From positions 124,001-188,000 of the forward strand of contig DATAZE010000043.1 in NCBI GenBank assembly GCA_036272195.1: a DNA stretch of 64,000 bases. The letters are read 5' to 3'. Positions 17,138-26,429 of the stretch are shown in pieces. The notes below the pieces were generated by a model, which was given only the letters and a program-made list of their open reading frames with translations, was not told the DNA's origin and searched no databases. The stretch is from DASXHY01 sp036272195. GTDB lineage: Bacteria > Verrucomicrobiota > Verrucomicrobiia > Limisphaerales > DASXHY01. The position numbers and the translations under genes were made by a program. Positions within the stretch are counted from its first letter, which is position 1; each line of letters opens with the position of its first letter.

Positions 17138-17170
17138 CGGGGCGGAGTGACAACTCCGCCCCGCTTTTTT
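17138..17170 (+). terminator. Intercistronic terminator between pstS and pstC
   Basis: A 10-bp GC-rich perfect stem (CGGGGCGGAG / CTCCGCCCCG) with a 6-base loop partly closable by AGT/ACT is followed by C and six T residues. It lies 36 bases after pstS and 24 before the pstC ATG, so downstream genes would depend on read-through or their own promoter. Confidence 0.88.
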
Positions 17171-17193
17171 AGTGCGGGTATTTGGAAATTGCC

Positions 17194-18177
17194 ATGGATG
17201 CACAGATGACATCAGCACCGGTTTCGACGACTTCCGCCGCCGGCAGAGCCCAGTCAAGCTCTCGGATGGCGGACCGGGGATTTCGGTTTCTGTGCCTGGC
17301 GGGCGCATTGGCGGTGGGCGTCCTGCTGGCGCTGGTGATTTGGCAACTCGTCAAAGGGTCGCATTTGTCGATGGCCCGATTCGGCTGGAAGTTCTTTGTC
17401 GGAAAAAACTGGAATCCCGTCACGGAGGAGTTTGGCGCGCTGCCGTGCATTTTCGGCACTATTATTTCTTCAATCATCGCGTTGCTGATCGCGGTGCCGT
17501 TAAGCCTGGGGACGGCGATATATTTGACCGACCTGGCCCCGGTTCGGCTGCGGCAGCCTTTGACATCGCTGATTGAAATGCTCGCGGCGGTGCCGAGTGT
17601 GGTCTGGGGGCTTTGGGGGTTGTTCGTTTTGGTCCCGGTGCTGCGCACCACTTTATATCCAGTGCTGCAAAAATGGTTTGGCTTTTTGCCGCTCTTCCAG
17701 GGTCCCATTTACGGCATTGGCATGCTCACGGCCGGTGTTATCCTGGCGATTATGATTCTGCCGATTGTCACTTCGGTTTCGCGTGAAGTGCTACGTTCGG
17801 TGCCAAACTTGCAACGTGAGGCGGCGTATGCCCTGGGCGCGACTCGATGGGAAGTGACGCGGATTGCCGTGCTCAGCTATGCGCGGCGCGGCCTATTCGG
17901 TGCGGCGGTGCTCGGGTTGGGACGCGCGGTGGGCGAGACCATGGCCGTGACGATGGTCATTGGCAACACGCCATTCATGGGCTGGCAGCTTTTTCATCCG
18001 GGCAGCACGCTGGCCAGCAGCGTTGCCAATGAATTTACCGAGGCGACCGGCGATCTTTATTTGAGTTCACTCTTTGAATTGGGCCTGGTGCTGCTGTGCG
18101 TCACCATTTTGGTCAATATCCTGGCGCAGGTGATGGTCCGCGCGTTTACAACAGCCGAAACCCGGCGGGTAGCCTGA
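17194..18177 (+). CDS. pstC: Phosphate ABC transporter permease PstC
   Basis: Inner-membrane permease with six predicted helices, the first near FLCLAGALAVGVLLALVIW. The transporter coupling loop REAAYALGATRWEVTRIAVL (EAA motif) contacts the PstB ATPase, and PSVVWGLWGLFVLVP is a typical PstC segment. I chose the ATG at 17194, preceded by GGAAA; a TTG four codons upstream is less likely. The N-terminus has a Ser/Thr/Ala-rich cytoplasmic stretch of about 30 residues before helix 1. pstA begins 2 bases after the stop. Confidence 0.95.
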   Translation: MDAQMTSAPVSTTSAAGRAQSSSRMADRGFRFLCLAGALAVGVLLALVIWQLVKGSHLSMARFGWKFFVGKNWNPVTEEFGALPCIFGTIISSIIALLIAVPLSLGTAIYLTDLAPVRLRQPLTSLIEMLAAVPSVVWGLWGLFVLVPVLRTTLYPVLQKWFGFLPLFQGPIYGIGMLTAGVILAIMILPIVTSVSREVLRSVPNLQREAAYALGATRWEVTRIAVLSYARRGLFGAAVLGLGRAVGETMAVTMVIGNTPFMGWQLFHPGSTLASSVANEFTEATGDLYLSSLFELGLVLLCVTILVNILAQVMVRAFTTAETRRVA

Positions 18178-18179
18178 TT

Positions 18180-19037
18180 ATGACTGTCAGTTCCACCAAC
18201 CACGTATTTCGCAAGTTCAAAAGCCGGGCGATGAATGCGTTGTGTATTCTGTGCGCCGTGCTGGTCATCTTGCCTTTGGCGGTTATTTTATTCTATCTCA
18301 TCCAGAAGGGCGCGTCGTCGTTAAACTGGTCGTTTTTCTCGGGTGTTCCCAAGTCGGCGGGCGCTTCCGGCGGGGGTATGGGCAATGCCATTGTGGGGAC
18401 ACTTGAGCTCTTGTTGCTGGCTTCAGTGATCGGCGTGCCGATCGGCGTGTTGGGCGGCATTTATCTCTCCGAATATGGCGGCGAACGCCTCAACACCTGG
18501 ATTCGTTTTTGGGCGGACGTCCTCAACGGTGTTCCTTCCATCGTTTGGGGCATGGTGGCGTATGCGCTGGCGGTGCTGCCGATGAAAGGTTTCTCCGCGT
18601 GGGCCGGCGGCCTGGCGCTCGGGTTCATCATGATACCGCTGGTGTTGCGAACGACCGAGGAAGTGCTGGTGCTGGTGCCGCGCAGTTACCGCGAGGCCGC
18701 GCTCGCTCTGGGGTTGCCCCAATGGAAAACGATCGCTCGTATTGTTCTTCCCACCGCGATGCGCGGGATCGTTACAGGAATCCTGCTGGCTATGGGCCGG
18801 GTGGCGGGTGAAACGGCGCCGCTGCTCTTTACTGCGTTCGGCAACGACTATTGGAGCCACAGCCTGTCGCAGCCCATTGCGGCATTGCCGCTGCAGATTT
18901 TTAAATACGCAATTGCGCCCTATGACGACTGGAACCGCCAGGCCTGGGCGGGCGCGCTGGTGCTGGTGGCACTGACTTTTCTTTTGAGCACCGGCGTGCG
19001 GTTCTTTTCGCGCAGCCGTTTTCAAAAAAACACATGA
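18180..19037 (+). CDS. pstA: Phosphate ABC transporter permease PstA
   Basis: Partner permease of PstC, about 285 residues, six helices, with GIYLSEYGGERLNTWIRF, PSIVWGMVAYALAVLP and the EAA coupling loop REAALALGLPQWKTIARIVLP. The ATG at 18180 is 2 bases after the pstC stop; the longer frame from 18096 lies within pstC. Its last bases overlap the start of pstB (ATGA). Confidence 0.95.
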   Translation: MTVSSTNHVFRKFKSRAMNALCILCAVLVILPLAVILFYLIQKGASSLNWSFFSGVPKSAGASGGGMGNAIVGTLELLLLASVIGVPIGVLGGIYLSEYGGERLNTWIRFWADVLNGVPSIVWGMVAYALAVLPMKGFSAWAGGLALGFIMIPLVLRTTEEVLVLVPRSYREAALALGLPQWKTIARIVLPTAMRGIVTGILLAMGRVAGETAPLLFTAFGNDYWSHSLSQPIAALPLQIFKYAIAPYDDWNRQAWAGALVLVALTFLLSTGVRFFSRSRFQKNT

Positions 19038-19918
19038 ATTCGACCATGACTCCTGAAGAAATCAAAACTGCTCCCGCGGGGAACGCCGAAAAGCCTCCGG
19101 ACGCCTTTCCGCGGACGGATGGCAAACCCGGCCAGGCTCAAGCCGCGTCCTCCACCCGTTCTGTCCCGGCTTTGATGGTAAAAAATCTGTCGGTGTTTTT
19201 CGGCAAACACCAGGTCCTCAAAAGTGTTTCGTTGGACATCCAGGCTCGGGCAGTGACGGCCATCATCGGCCCCAGCGGCTGCGGCAAGTCCACTTTTCTG
19301 CGGTCCCTGAATCGCATGCACGAACTGGTTCCGGAAGCCCGGATGGACGGAGACATTCGCCTGTTTGGACAGGATATTTACAGCAAGGAGGTCGAGGCGG
19401 TCATCGTGCGGCGTCGCGTCGGCATGGTGTTCCAGAAATCAAATCCGTTTCCGACGATGTCCATCGGCGACAATGTGACGGTGGGCCTGCGGTTGAATGG
19501 AATTGGCAATCGGGCGGTGCTGACGGAGCGCACTGAGAAATCTCTGCGCATGGCGGCGTTATGGGATGAAGTGAAAGACCGCCTGAACGCGCCCGCAGTC
19601 AGCTTGTCCGGCGGCCAGCAACAGCGCTTGTGCATCGCTCGCGCATTGGCCGTGCAGCCGGAAGTGTTGCTCATGGATGAACCGGCTTCGGCGCTCGACC
19701 CGTTGGCGACGTCCAAGATTGAGGAATTGATTCATGACTTAAAAAAGGACTACACGATTGTGATCGTGACGCATAACATGCAGCAAGCAGCCCGCGCATC
19801 CGATCACACAGCATTTTTCTACCTGGGCGAACTGGTCGAGTTCGGCCCGACCGCCCAGATTTTCACGAATCCCAAGGAAAAGCGCACGGAGGATTACGTG
19901 ACGGGCCGTTTCGGTTGA
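19034..19918 (+). CDS. pstB: Phosphate ABC transporter ATP-binding protein
   Basis: ATPase powering phosphate uptake. Walker A GPSGCGKST, Q-loop VFQKSNPFP, signature LSGGQQQRL, Walker B VLLMDEPASALDP and H-loop IVTHN are all present. At 294 residues it is longer than the usual 250-260 because about 45 polar residues (TAPAGNAEKPPDAFPRTDG and onward) precede the conserved MVKNLSVFFG. The ATGA overlap with pstA supports the long start, although the internal Met of MVKNL could also be used. The N-terminal extension has no recognised domain. Confidence 0.96.
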   Translation: MNSTMTPEEIKTAPAGNAEKPPDAFPRTDGKPGQAQAASSTRSVPALMVKNLSVFFGKHQVLKSVSLDIQARAVTAIIGPSGCGKSTFLRSLNRMHELVPEARMDGDIRLFGQDIYSKEVEAVIVRRRVGMVFQKSNPFPTMSIGDNVTVGLRLNGIGNRAVLTERTEKSLRMAALWDEVKDRLNAPAVSLSGGQQQRLCIARALAVQPEVLLMDEPASALDPLATSKIEELIHDLKKDYTIVIVTHNMQQAARASDHTAFFYLGELVEFGPTAQIFTNPKEKRTEDYVTGRFG

Positions 19919-19949
19919 ACCACATTGAACCAAGGAATAATTATTTAAT

Positions 19950-20621
19950 ATGGATTTAGGTGAACTAAAGCAAAAGCTTCTCACCATGGCGAGCCACGCC
20001 GAAACCGCGGTGAACGAGGCCCTTCGCGCGCTGATCGAGCGCGATTACGACCTCGCTCTGCGCGTGAAAGAAAGCGACACGGTCATCGACCAACTGGAAG
20101 TGGAAATTGACGAGATGGCGATTCAATTGCTCGCCCGCGCTCCGCTCGCCAGCGATCTGCGGCTCGTCACGGTAGCGATGAAGATTTCCCAGAACCTCGA
20201 GCGCGTGGGCGATGAGGCCACCAAGATTGCCAAGCGCGCCCGCGATCTTAGCCAGGAGCCGCCGGTCAAGGTCGTGGTCGATTTGCCGCACATGGCCAAG
20301 CTTGCATTGGACATGCTGAAAGCGGCTCTCGATGCCTTTGTCAATCGTGACCCAATCACTGCGCGGGCCTTGATCCCGCGCGACAAGGAAGTGGACGGGA
20401 TGAATAAACAGGTTACCAATCAACTCGCGCAATACATGATGGAAAACCCCGATACCATCAAGCGATGCCTGAATTTAATCACTGTTTCCCGCAGCCTCGA
20501 GCGTATAGCCGATCACGCCACCAATGTGGCGGAGGAAGTCGTTTATTTATATGAAGCGCAGGACATCCGACATACGGGTGGGAAGTCCGGCGGAGTTGCG
20601 TTGAAAGGGAATGCCAGTTAA
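19950..20621 (+). CDS. phoU: Phosphate-specific transport accessory protein
   Basis: Negative regulator that links the Pst transporter to the PhoR kinase and limits phosphate uptake. The 223 residues comprise two three-helix PhoU repeats, each with its metal-binding motif: NLERVGDEATKIAKRA near residue 80 and RSLERIADHATNVAEE near residue 185. It is the last gene of the pst operon, 31 bases after pstB, preceded by AAGGAA. No phoB or phoR follows in this window. Confidence 0.95.
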   Translation: MDLGELKQKLLTMASHAETAVNEALRALIERDYDLALRVKESDTVIDQLEVEIDEMAIQLLARAPLASDLRLVTVAMKISQNLERVGDEATKIAKRARDLSQEPPVKVVVDLPHMAKLALDMLKAALDAFVNRDPITARALIPRDKEVDGMNKQVTNQLAQYMMENPDTIKRCLNLITVSRSLERIADHATNVAEEVVYLYEAQDIRHTGGKSGGVALKGNAS

Positions 20622-20635
20622 CGGCGAAACCGCAG

Positions 20636-20833
20636 CTAAATCCACAGGGAATAGGGTGAGGCTATGCGCCGGAATCGTTCGCACACTTCTCGTCTGATTT
20701 TTTTCCGGACGGCCCATCGCTGCCAGAAGCCGGCGACGGCGGAAAGCTTCTTTTGATTTTCGTTCCGCACGTCGGCTTCGATCGCTTTCAGCAAACGTCC
20801 TTTGCCGCCACAGGAGATGCTCAAGCTATGCAT
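20636..20833 (-). CDS. Small basic protein overlapping the AraC gene
   Basis: A 65-residue frame whose ATG lies 8 bases inside the end of the AraC-type gene. It is rich in Lys and Arg (QRWAVRKKIRREVCERFRRI) and looks helical, with an aromatic C-terminus. Overlap with an upstream gene on the same strand and a sensible composition argue for a real gene; lack of recognised relatives argues against. No function is proposed. Confidence 0.4.
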   Translation of the reverse strand: MHSLSISCGGKGRLLKAIEADVRNENQKKLSAVAGFWQRWAVRKKIRREVCERFRRIASPYSLWI

Positions 20834-21830
20834 TGCCTCGTCTCGCTTTTTGTGTGGGGGTGGCCAGCGGATACAGGCCGGGGCAGCAACCGAAGGCTTC
20901 ATGAAACGCCTGGCTGAAATGGCTTGGACTGGCGTAACCGACCTCGAGCGCCGCCTCGGTCACATTAAATTCGCCGGAGCGCAGCAGTTCCGCGGCCTTT
21001 TCCATGCGCAACCGGCGCAAATATTGCGTGATCGTCTGGCCCGTTTGCGTGGAGAAAATCCTGCTCAAATAAAAATGGCTGCAACCAATTTTCCGTCCCA
21101 TTTCCTCCAGTGACGGCGGCTCGGCCAGGTCCTGTTTGAGCAGGAAAACAACCTGCTCAACGCGTTCCTGCGCGAGCCGTTGTTGCCGCGTGCAGAACAA
21201 TTCCTTTTCCTTCGGCGGTTGAAATAAAAATGTGACAGCGAGTTCGAGCGCCTTGCATTGATACCACAAGGGCTGCGCCGCCGCGTAGACCGGCGGTTGC
21301 AGCAATGAGGAAATGATCTGCTGTTGGCCAGCACTGAGTTTCACGGTTGTTCCCGAGACGTGCTGGCATGGACAGCCTTCAATCGCGGATTTCACCATCG
21401 GGTGAAGCATCGCTTCGGCGCCCGCGAGGTGTTTGGCAAGAAAAAGGCAGGAAAATTCCACTGTGAGAAATTGATGCCGTTCGGACGCCGCCCGCCGGGC
21501 CGTCAGGGATTCATTGGCTTGATGATAAAAACCGGCCGTGCGTGGCAAAAATTCCGAGCGCTGGCCGCCGCTCGCCACGTAGCCGTGCCCTTCCAGATTC
21601 AGGCAGAGTTCGACGCATTCGGGGTGAAAACTCGCCGACCAGTCCAGTTCGTTCGGCGCGACGAAATCGTGCCACTCAATACTGAATCCAAGCCCGCGAA
21701 AATTGCCAAATAACGGCTGCCATCCTTTGCCAACATCGCGCCAGGCAGTCGCTTCGGTAAACAGGCCGGTTTCGCGCGAAGCTTTCGCGTGTGACTCGGC
21801 TGCCGCCGCAGGCTGGAGATTTTTAATCAT
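20826..21830 (-). CDS. AraC-family transcriptional regulator
   Basis: A 334-residue regulator. The N-terminal 220 residues hold a cupin-like or otherwise unassigned ligand part. The C-terminal 100 residues carry the double helix-turn-helix of AraC/XylS: PSLEEMGRKIGCSHFYLSRIF and VTEAALEVGYASPSHFSQAFHEAFGCCPGLY. ATG start. It is convergent with phoU and divergent-distal from the efflux operon, so its target cannot be read from context. The N-terminal domain has several cysteines (for example GCPCQH near residue 150), which might matter if the ligand is a metal, but this is speculation. Confidence 0.9.
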   Translation of the reverse strand: MIKNLQPAAAAESHAKASRETGLFTEATAWRDVGKGWQPLFGNFRGLGFSIEWHDFVAPNELDWSASFHPECVELCLNLEGHGYVASGGQRSEFLPRTAGFYHQANESLTARRAASERHQFLTVEFSCLFLAKHLAGAEAMLHPMVKSAIEGCPCQHVSGTTVKLSAGQQQIISSLLQPPVYAAAQPLWYQCKALELAVTFLFQPPKEKELFCTRQQRLAQERVEQVVFLLKQDLAEPPSLEEMGRKIGCSHFYLSRIFSTQTGQTITQYLRRLRMEKAAELLRSGEFNVTEAALEVGYASPSHFSQAFHEAFGCCPGLYPLATPTQKARRGNA

Positions 21831-21903
21831 CGTACGGACACAACTGGTTTAGTGTGCCTTGATTTTCGACGAAGAAAGGCATTCTGACAAGGAACGAAAT
21901 GCT

Positions 21904-24900
21904 TCATTCGGTAACCGCAATCTGCTTCCTACCGAAACCTCGTGCCCGCCAGATGTAAAATATCGCCGGATAAACCAGGAGTTCCATTAACGTTGAGGTA
22001 ATGACTCCGCCGATCATCGGCGTAGCAATTCGTTTCATTACGTCAGCGCCGGCGCCGTGACTCCATAAGATGGGTGCGAGGCCGGCGATGATGACGCACG
22101 CCGTCATGGCTTTCGGGCGGACCCGTTTCACTGCGCCGTGATAAATGGCCTCCTGTAAATTCGTGACGTTGTTCATCGCGCCGCGTTTTTTCCAATCGTC
22201 ATAGGCAAGGTCAAGATAGAGCAGCATGACCACGCCAGTTTCGGCATCGAGCCCGGCGAGCGCGATGATGCCGACCCACACCGCCACGCTCAGGTTGTAG
22301 TGGAGCAAATACAAAGTCCAAAATGCACCAACGAGCGAAAACGGCACCGCGAGCATCACGATGGCTGTCTTCACCAGCGACTTCGTGTTGAGATAAATGA
22401 TAAGCATGATAATCAACAACGTGAGCGGGACCACGATGGTGAGCCGTTGCTTTGCCCGCATCATGTATTCGAATTGGCCGCTCCAGAAAATGTTGTAACC
22501 GGGCGGAAGTTTGATTTGGCCGCTGGCCACGGCGGAATTCACCGCGCGCATCGCGGTTTGCACATAAGTGCCGACGTCGACGCCGTGAATATCCACGTAG
22601 ACCCAGGCATTCGGCACGGCGCCTTCGCTCTTTATGCCCATCGGCCCGTCCACGACTTTCACGGTCGCGAGTTGACCGAGTGGGATTTGCGCGCCCATCG
22701 GCGTGGGAACGATGATGTCTTCGCGCAGGGCGCGAAGGTCGGAGCGAAAATCGCGATTGTAACGGAGGTTAATTGTGTAACGCTGCAAGCCCTCGACCGT
22801 GGTCGTGAGCGGCATTCCTCCGAGCGCTACGGACAACACATCCTGCACGTCGCCGACCGTCAGGCCATAGCGAGCGATGGCTTCGCGATCGATTTCGAAT
22901 TCAATGAAGCGCCCGCCCATCACGCGCTCGGCGATGACGCTGGTCGTGCCGGGCACATTGCGCAGGGTGGCTTCGACTTCGATGGCAATCCGTTCCAGTT
23001 CCGGCAAATCCGCGCCGGCGATTTTGACGCCGACCGGCGTTTTGATGCCGGTGGAAAGCATGTCGATGCGCGTCCGGATGGGCATGGTCCAGGCGTTATT
23101 GAGGCCCGGAATTTGCACCGTGTCATTCATCACGTCCATCAATTCATTCGGCGTGCGTTGACGATGAGCGATGACGTGATTGTCCTCGTCCTTGATATCC
23201 ACCGCCGGCCATTGTTCCGGTGGCTTGAGGCGAATGGTCGTCTCGATCATGTCCATCGGCGCCGGGTCGGTGGCGGTTTCGGCGCGGCCCGCTTTGCCGA
23301 AAACAGTATCAACTTCGGGAAACGATTTGATGAGCCGATCGGTTGTTTGCAGGATTTCGCGCGCCTTGGTCGGCGAAATTCCGGGAAACGTGGTCGGCAT
23401 GTAGAGCAAATCGCCTTCATCGAGCGGCGGCATGAATTCCGAGCCGATATTTTGATAGGGAAACAGTTTGCCAACTTGAAGCGCCCGGTCTCTGCCCGGC
23501 CCTTCCGGTAACACGCGCGATGCGAGCCAGTTCCACGGCAGAAACACCCAGGCGATGAGCAGGCCCGCGGTGAGAATGACCGGCCAGCGCCACTTAACGA
23601 CGAAGTTAACGGCCGGGTGGTAAAGCCAGATGAGAAAACGGTTGATGGGATTTTTTTCTTCTCGCGGAATTTTGCCGCGAATGAACCAGCCCATCAAAAT
23701 TGGCGCGAGCGTGATGGACAGCAGTGCGGCGGCGGCCATGGAATAGGTCTTGGTGAATGCCAGCGGTTTGAATAAACGGCCTTCCTGTTCCTGCAAGGTG
23801 AACACAGGCAAAAATGAAACCGTGATGACCAGCAGCGAGTAAAAAAGAGTCGGCCCCACCTCGACGGCTGCATCGCGAATAATCTGCCAGTGCGGTTTTT
23901 TGCCTTGATCGCGTTCGAGATGCTGGTGCGCGTTCTCGATCATGATGATGACCGCGTCCACCATTGCGCCGATCGCGATCGCGATGCCGCCGAGCGACAT
24001 GATGTTGGAACTGATGCCTTGTCCGAACATGACCAGCACGGCGATCAGGACCGCAACCGGCAGAATCAGGATGGCCACCAACGCGCTGCGCAGGTGCAGC
24101 AGGAACGCGAGACAAACCAGCGCTACAACGATGCTTTCCTCGATCAGTTTATTTCGCAGGGTTTCGACCGCGCGATCGATCAGGTTGGTGCGGTCGTAAG
24201 TCACCGTGACCTTCACGTCCGCCGGCAACGCCTTCATCGCTTGCGCGAGGCGCTGCTTCACATCCTGGATTACCTGATAGGCGTTGGCACCGTAGCGGAC
24301 GACAACCACGCCTCCAACCGTTTCGCCTTCGCCATTTAACTCGGCAATGCCACGGCGCATGTCGGGGCCGAACTGGATGTTTGCCACGTCCCGCAACAGG
24401 ATGGGCACGCCATTTTCTCCCACGCCGACCGCAATCTTTTTCAGGTCGTCGAGGTTTTCAATGTAACCTTTGACGCGAAGGATGAATTCGCGCTCGGACA
24501 ATTCCAACGAACGCCCGCCAACCTCACCGTTGCTGCGCTCGATGGCCGTGCTGACTTCCTTGAGCGAGAGGTTGTAGGCGCGCAGCTTCGTCGGGTCCAC
24601 CGTGACCTGGTATTGCTTCACGAACCCGCCCACGGACGCGACTTCGGAAACGCCGGGTACGGAGGTGAGTTGATATTTCAGATACCAATCCTGCATCGAG
24701 CGCAGTTCCGCGAGGTCGCGGTTGGTGGAATTGAGGGAATACATGAACGCCCAACCGACGCCCGTGGCGTCGGGACCAAGCGAAGGCGTGACGTTCCGGG
24801 GAAGTTGCCCGCCGATGCTGCTGAGATATTCGAGCACGCGGCTGCGCGCCCAATAAGGGTCGGTGCCGTCCTCGAAAATCACGTACACAAACGAAAAGCC

Positions 24901-25164
24901 GTAGAAGGAATATCCGCGCACGGTTTTGGCGCGCGGCACGGAAAGCATTTTGGTCGTGATGGGGTAGGTGACCTGGTCCTGGACGATATTGGGCGCCTGG
25001 CCTTGCCATTCCGTGTAAATAATGACCTGCGTGTCGGAGAGATCGGGAATCGCGTCGAGCGGGATGTGGCGCAATGCGTAAACGCCACCAAGCACGAGCG
25101 CGAGCGTCGCCAGCAGGACGACGAATTTGTTCTTGAGCGAAAAATCGATAATGCGTTGAAGCAT
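21904..25164 (-). CDS. cusA: Heavy-metal RND efflux pump (CusA/CzcA family), probably Cu(I)/Ag(I)
   Basis: A 1086-residue proton-driven pump of the heavy-metal efflux branch. The N-terminus IIDFSLKNKFVVLLATLALV, LDAIPDLSDTQVIIYTEW and helix 4 AIGAMVDAVIIMIENAH with its single relay Asp mark the HME group. The periplasmic segments PAPMDMIETTIRLKP and NAWTMPIRTRIDMLSTGI match the methionine-containing regions of CusA, favouring monovalent copper or silver over Zn/Co/Ni. It is the last gene of the operon, 9 bases after the adaptor gene. Confidence 0.92.
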   Translation of the reverse strand: MLQRIIDFSLKNKFVVLLATLALVLGGVYALRHIPLDAIPDLSDTQVIIYTEWQGQAPNIVQDQVTYPITTKMLSVPRAKTVRGYSFYGFSFVYVIFEDGTDPYWARSRVLEYLSSIGGQLPRNVTPSLGPDATGVGWAFMYSLNSTNRDLAELRSMQDWYLKYQLTSVPGVSEVASVGGFVKQYQVTVDPTKLRAYNLSLKEVSTAIERSNGEVGGRSLELSEREFILRVKGYIENLDDLKKIAVGVGENGVPILLRDVANIQFGPDMRRGIAELNGEGETVGGVVVVRYGANAYQVIQDVKQRLAQAMKALPADVKVTVTYDRTNLIDRAVETLRNKLIEESIVVALVCLAFLLHLRSALVAILILPVAVLIAVLVMFGQGISSNIMSLGGIAIAIGAMVDAVIIMIENAHQHLERDQGKKPHWQIIRDAAVEVGPTLFYSLLVITVSFLPVFTLQEQEGRLFKPLAFTKTYSMAAAALLSITLAPILMGWFIRGKIPREEKNPINRFLIWLYHPAVNFVVKWRWPVILTAGLLIAWVFLPWNWLASRVLPEGPGRDRALQVGKLFPYQNIGSEFMPPLDEGDLLYMPTTFPGISPTKAREILQTTDRLIKSFPEVDTVFGKAGRAETATDPAPMDMIETTIRLKPPEQWPAVDIKDEDNHVIAHRQRTPNELMDVMNDTVQIPGLNNAWTMPIRTRIDMLSTGIKTPVGVKIAGADLPELERIAIEVEATLRNVPGTTSVIAERVMGGRFIEFEIDREAIARYGLTVGDVQDVLSVALGGMPLTTTVEGLQRYTINLRYNRDFRSDLRALREDIIVPTPMGAQIPLGQLATVKVVDGPMGIKSEGAVPNAWVYVDIHGVDVGTYVQTAMRAVNSAVASGQIKLPPGYNIFWSGQFEYMMRAKQRLTIVVPLTLLIIMLIIYLNTKSLVKTAIVMLAVPFSLVGAFWTLYLLHYNLSVAVWVGIIALAGLDAETGVVMLLYLDLAYDDWKKRGAMNNVTNLQEAIYHGAVKRVRPKAMTACVIIAGLAPILWSHGAGADVMKRIATPMIGGVITSTLMELLVYPAIFYIWRARGFGRKQIAVTE

Positions 25165-25173
25165 AAGTGGGGC

Positions 25174-26418
25174 TCAATGTGGGTGTATGGCCATCGAGTT
25201 TGTGACCGCCGGCGGAGCCATCTTCTCAATGGCTTCGCGAAGCTGGCTTTCCGAATCCAGCATGAATTGACCGGAGGTGACGATGGTTTCGCCTTCGTTC
25301 AATCCACTCAACACTTCGTCTTCCCCATTCTCCCCGGCCAGGCCAAGCGAAACCGTGCGCGGCTCAAAACGGCCGCCCGGCAGCGCCACGAACACTGTGT
25401 TTTTTTCGCCGCTGCGCAACACGGCGGAATCGGGAACGAGGAGCGACGAGGCCTTCATCTCGGGCGTGATTTCGACGCTCGCGAACATGCCGGGCCGCAG
25501 CATGTGGCCGGGATTGGGAAGCTCGAGGCGCGCGGTCGCGGTGCGCGTTTTTTCATCGAGCGTCGGATAGACAAAGCTGACCTGACCGCTAAAAGTTTTC
25601 CCCGGCCAATACCTCACCGTGAGCGTGGCCTCCTGGCCGGGTTGGACGAAGGGCAGGTCCTGTTCATACACCTGTGCCAGCACCCAGATGGCGCTGTGAT
25701 CGGCGATTTCGTAAAGTTTCATCCCCGCGTCCACCATCTGGCCCTGGGTCACCATTTTATCCATCACGTAGCCGCTGGCGGGCGCGAGCACCTGCAAGGT
25801 TTTGCGCGGTTCACGGGTTTTTTCCAGTTCGGCGATTTGCTCGTCCGAGACGTCGAAAAATTTCAATTTGCTCCGTGCGCTCGCCTTTAATTCGCCGCCG
25901 CTGTCCGGTAGTGAAAGAGCGAGCACGTATTCGTTTTGCGCGCTGTAAAGTTCGGGTGAATAAATTTCAAACAACGGTTCTCCCTCCTCAACGTGCTGGC
26001 CGGTCGTGTTGACATACAGTTTCTCGATCCAACCCTTGAACTTGGTGGTGATTTGGGTCGTGGCGGCTTCGTTATGCTCGATGGTTCCGACGGAATGGAT
26101 GGTTTTGCGCAACGGGCCGCGCCGCACGGTCGCAGTGCGAATGTTCATGTTTTGGACCACGCCGGGACTGATGGTGATTTGGGACATATTGGCGGCTGAG
26201 GCTTCGGAAGTTTTCAGGATGGGAGTGAGTTTCATTCCGCAAATCGGGCAATTGCCCGGATGATCCTGAATCACCTGCGGGTGCATGCCGCAGGTGTAGA
26301 GTGTTTTTTCCTTCGGCGCTGTGGCCGCCTTTTCAACGGGGCCTTTGGAACAACCCGCCATGATTGCGACGGCGGTGAGCGCTGTAGCGAGGACGAGGAT
26401 TGAGATGGTTTTAGTCAT
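25174..26418 (-). CDS. cusB: Heavy-metal efflux adaptor with N-terminal metal-binding domain (CusB-like)
   Basis: A 414-residue periplasmic adaptor. The lipobox AIMAGC places a lipidated C23 at the mature N-terminus. A heavy-metal-binding domain follows at residues 41-66, with C43, M45, C57, C60 and M62 in the YTCGMHP and CPICGMKL motifs. Then come the lipoyl/hairpin/barrel domains of the CusB type, for example TTKFKGWIEKLYVNTTGQHV and EIADHSAIWVLAQVYEQDL. The HMBD suggests direct metal handover to the pump. ATG start, 11 bases after the channel gene. Confidence 0.92.
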   Translation of the reverse strand: MTKTISILVLATALTAVAIMAGCSKGPVEKAATAPKEKTLYTCGMHPQVIQDHPGNCPICGMKLTPILKTSEASAANMSQITISPGVVQNMNIRTATVRRGPLRKTIHSVGTIEHNEAATTQITTKFKGWIEKLYVNTTGQHVEEGEPLFEIYSPELYSAQNEYVLALSLPDSGGELKASARSKLKFFDVSDEQIAELEKTREPRKTLQVLAPASGYVMDKMVTQGQMVDAGMKLYEIADHSAIWVLAQVYEQDLPFVQPGQEATLTVRYWPGKTFSGQVSFVYPTLDEKTRTATARLELPNPGHMLRPGMFASVEITPEMKASSLLVPDSAVLRSGEKNTVFVALPGGRFEPRTVSLGLAGENGEDEVLSGLNEGETIVTSGQFMLDSESQLREAIEKMAPPAVTNSMAIHPH

Positions 26419-26429
26419 ATTGTCAAAAA

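Noticed and set aside
16089..17153. 354-codon minus-strand frame over pstS
   Set aside because: Antisense to a clear pstS; Arg/His-rich.
22300..23511. 403-codon plus-strand frame across cusA
   Set aside because: Shadow of the GC-rich cusA gene; composition and lack of motifs.
24613..25890. 425-codon plus-strand frame across cusA and cusB
   Set aside because: Spans the junction of two definite minus-strand genes, with no recognised domain.
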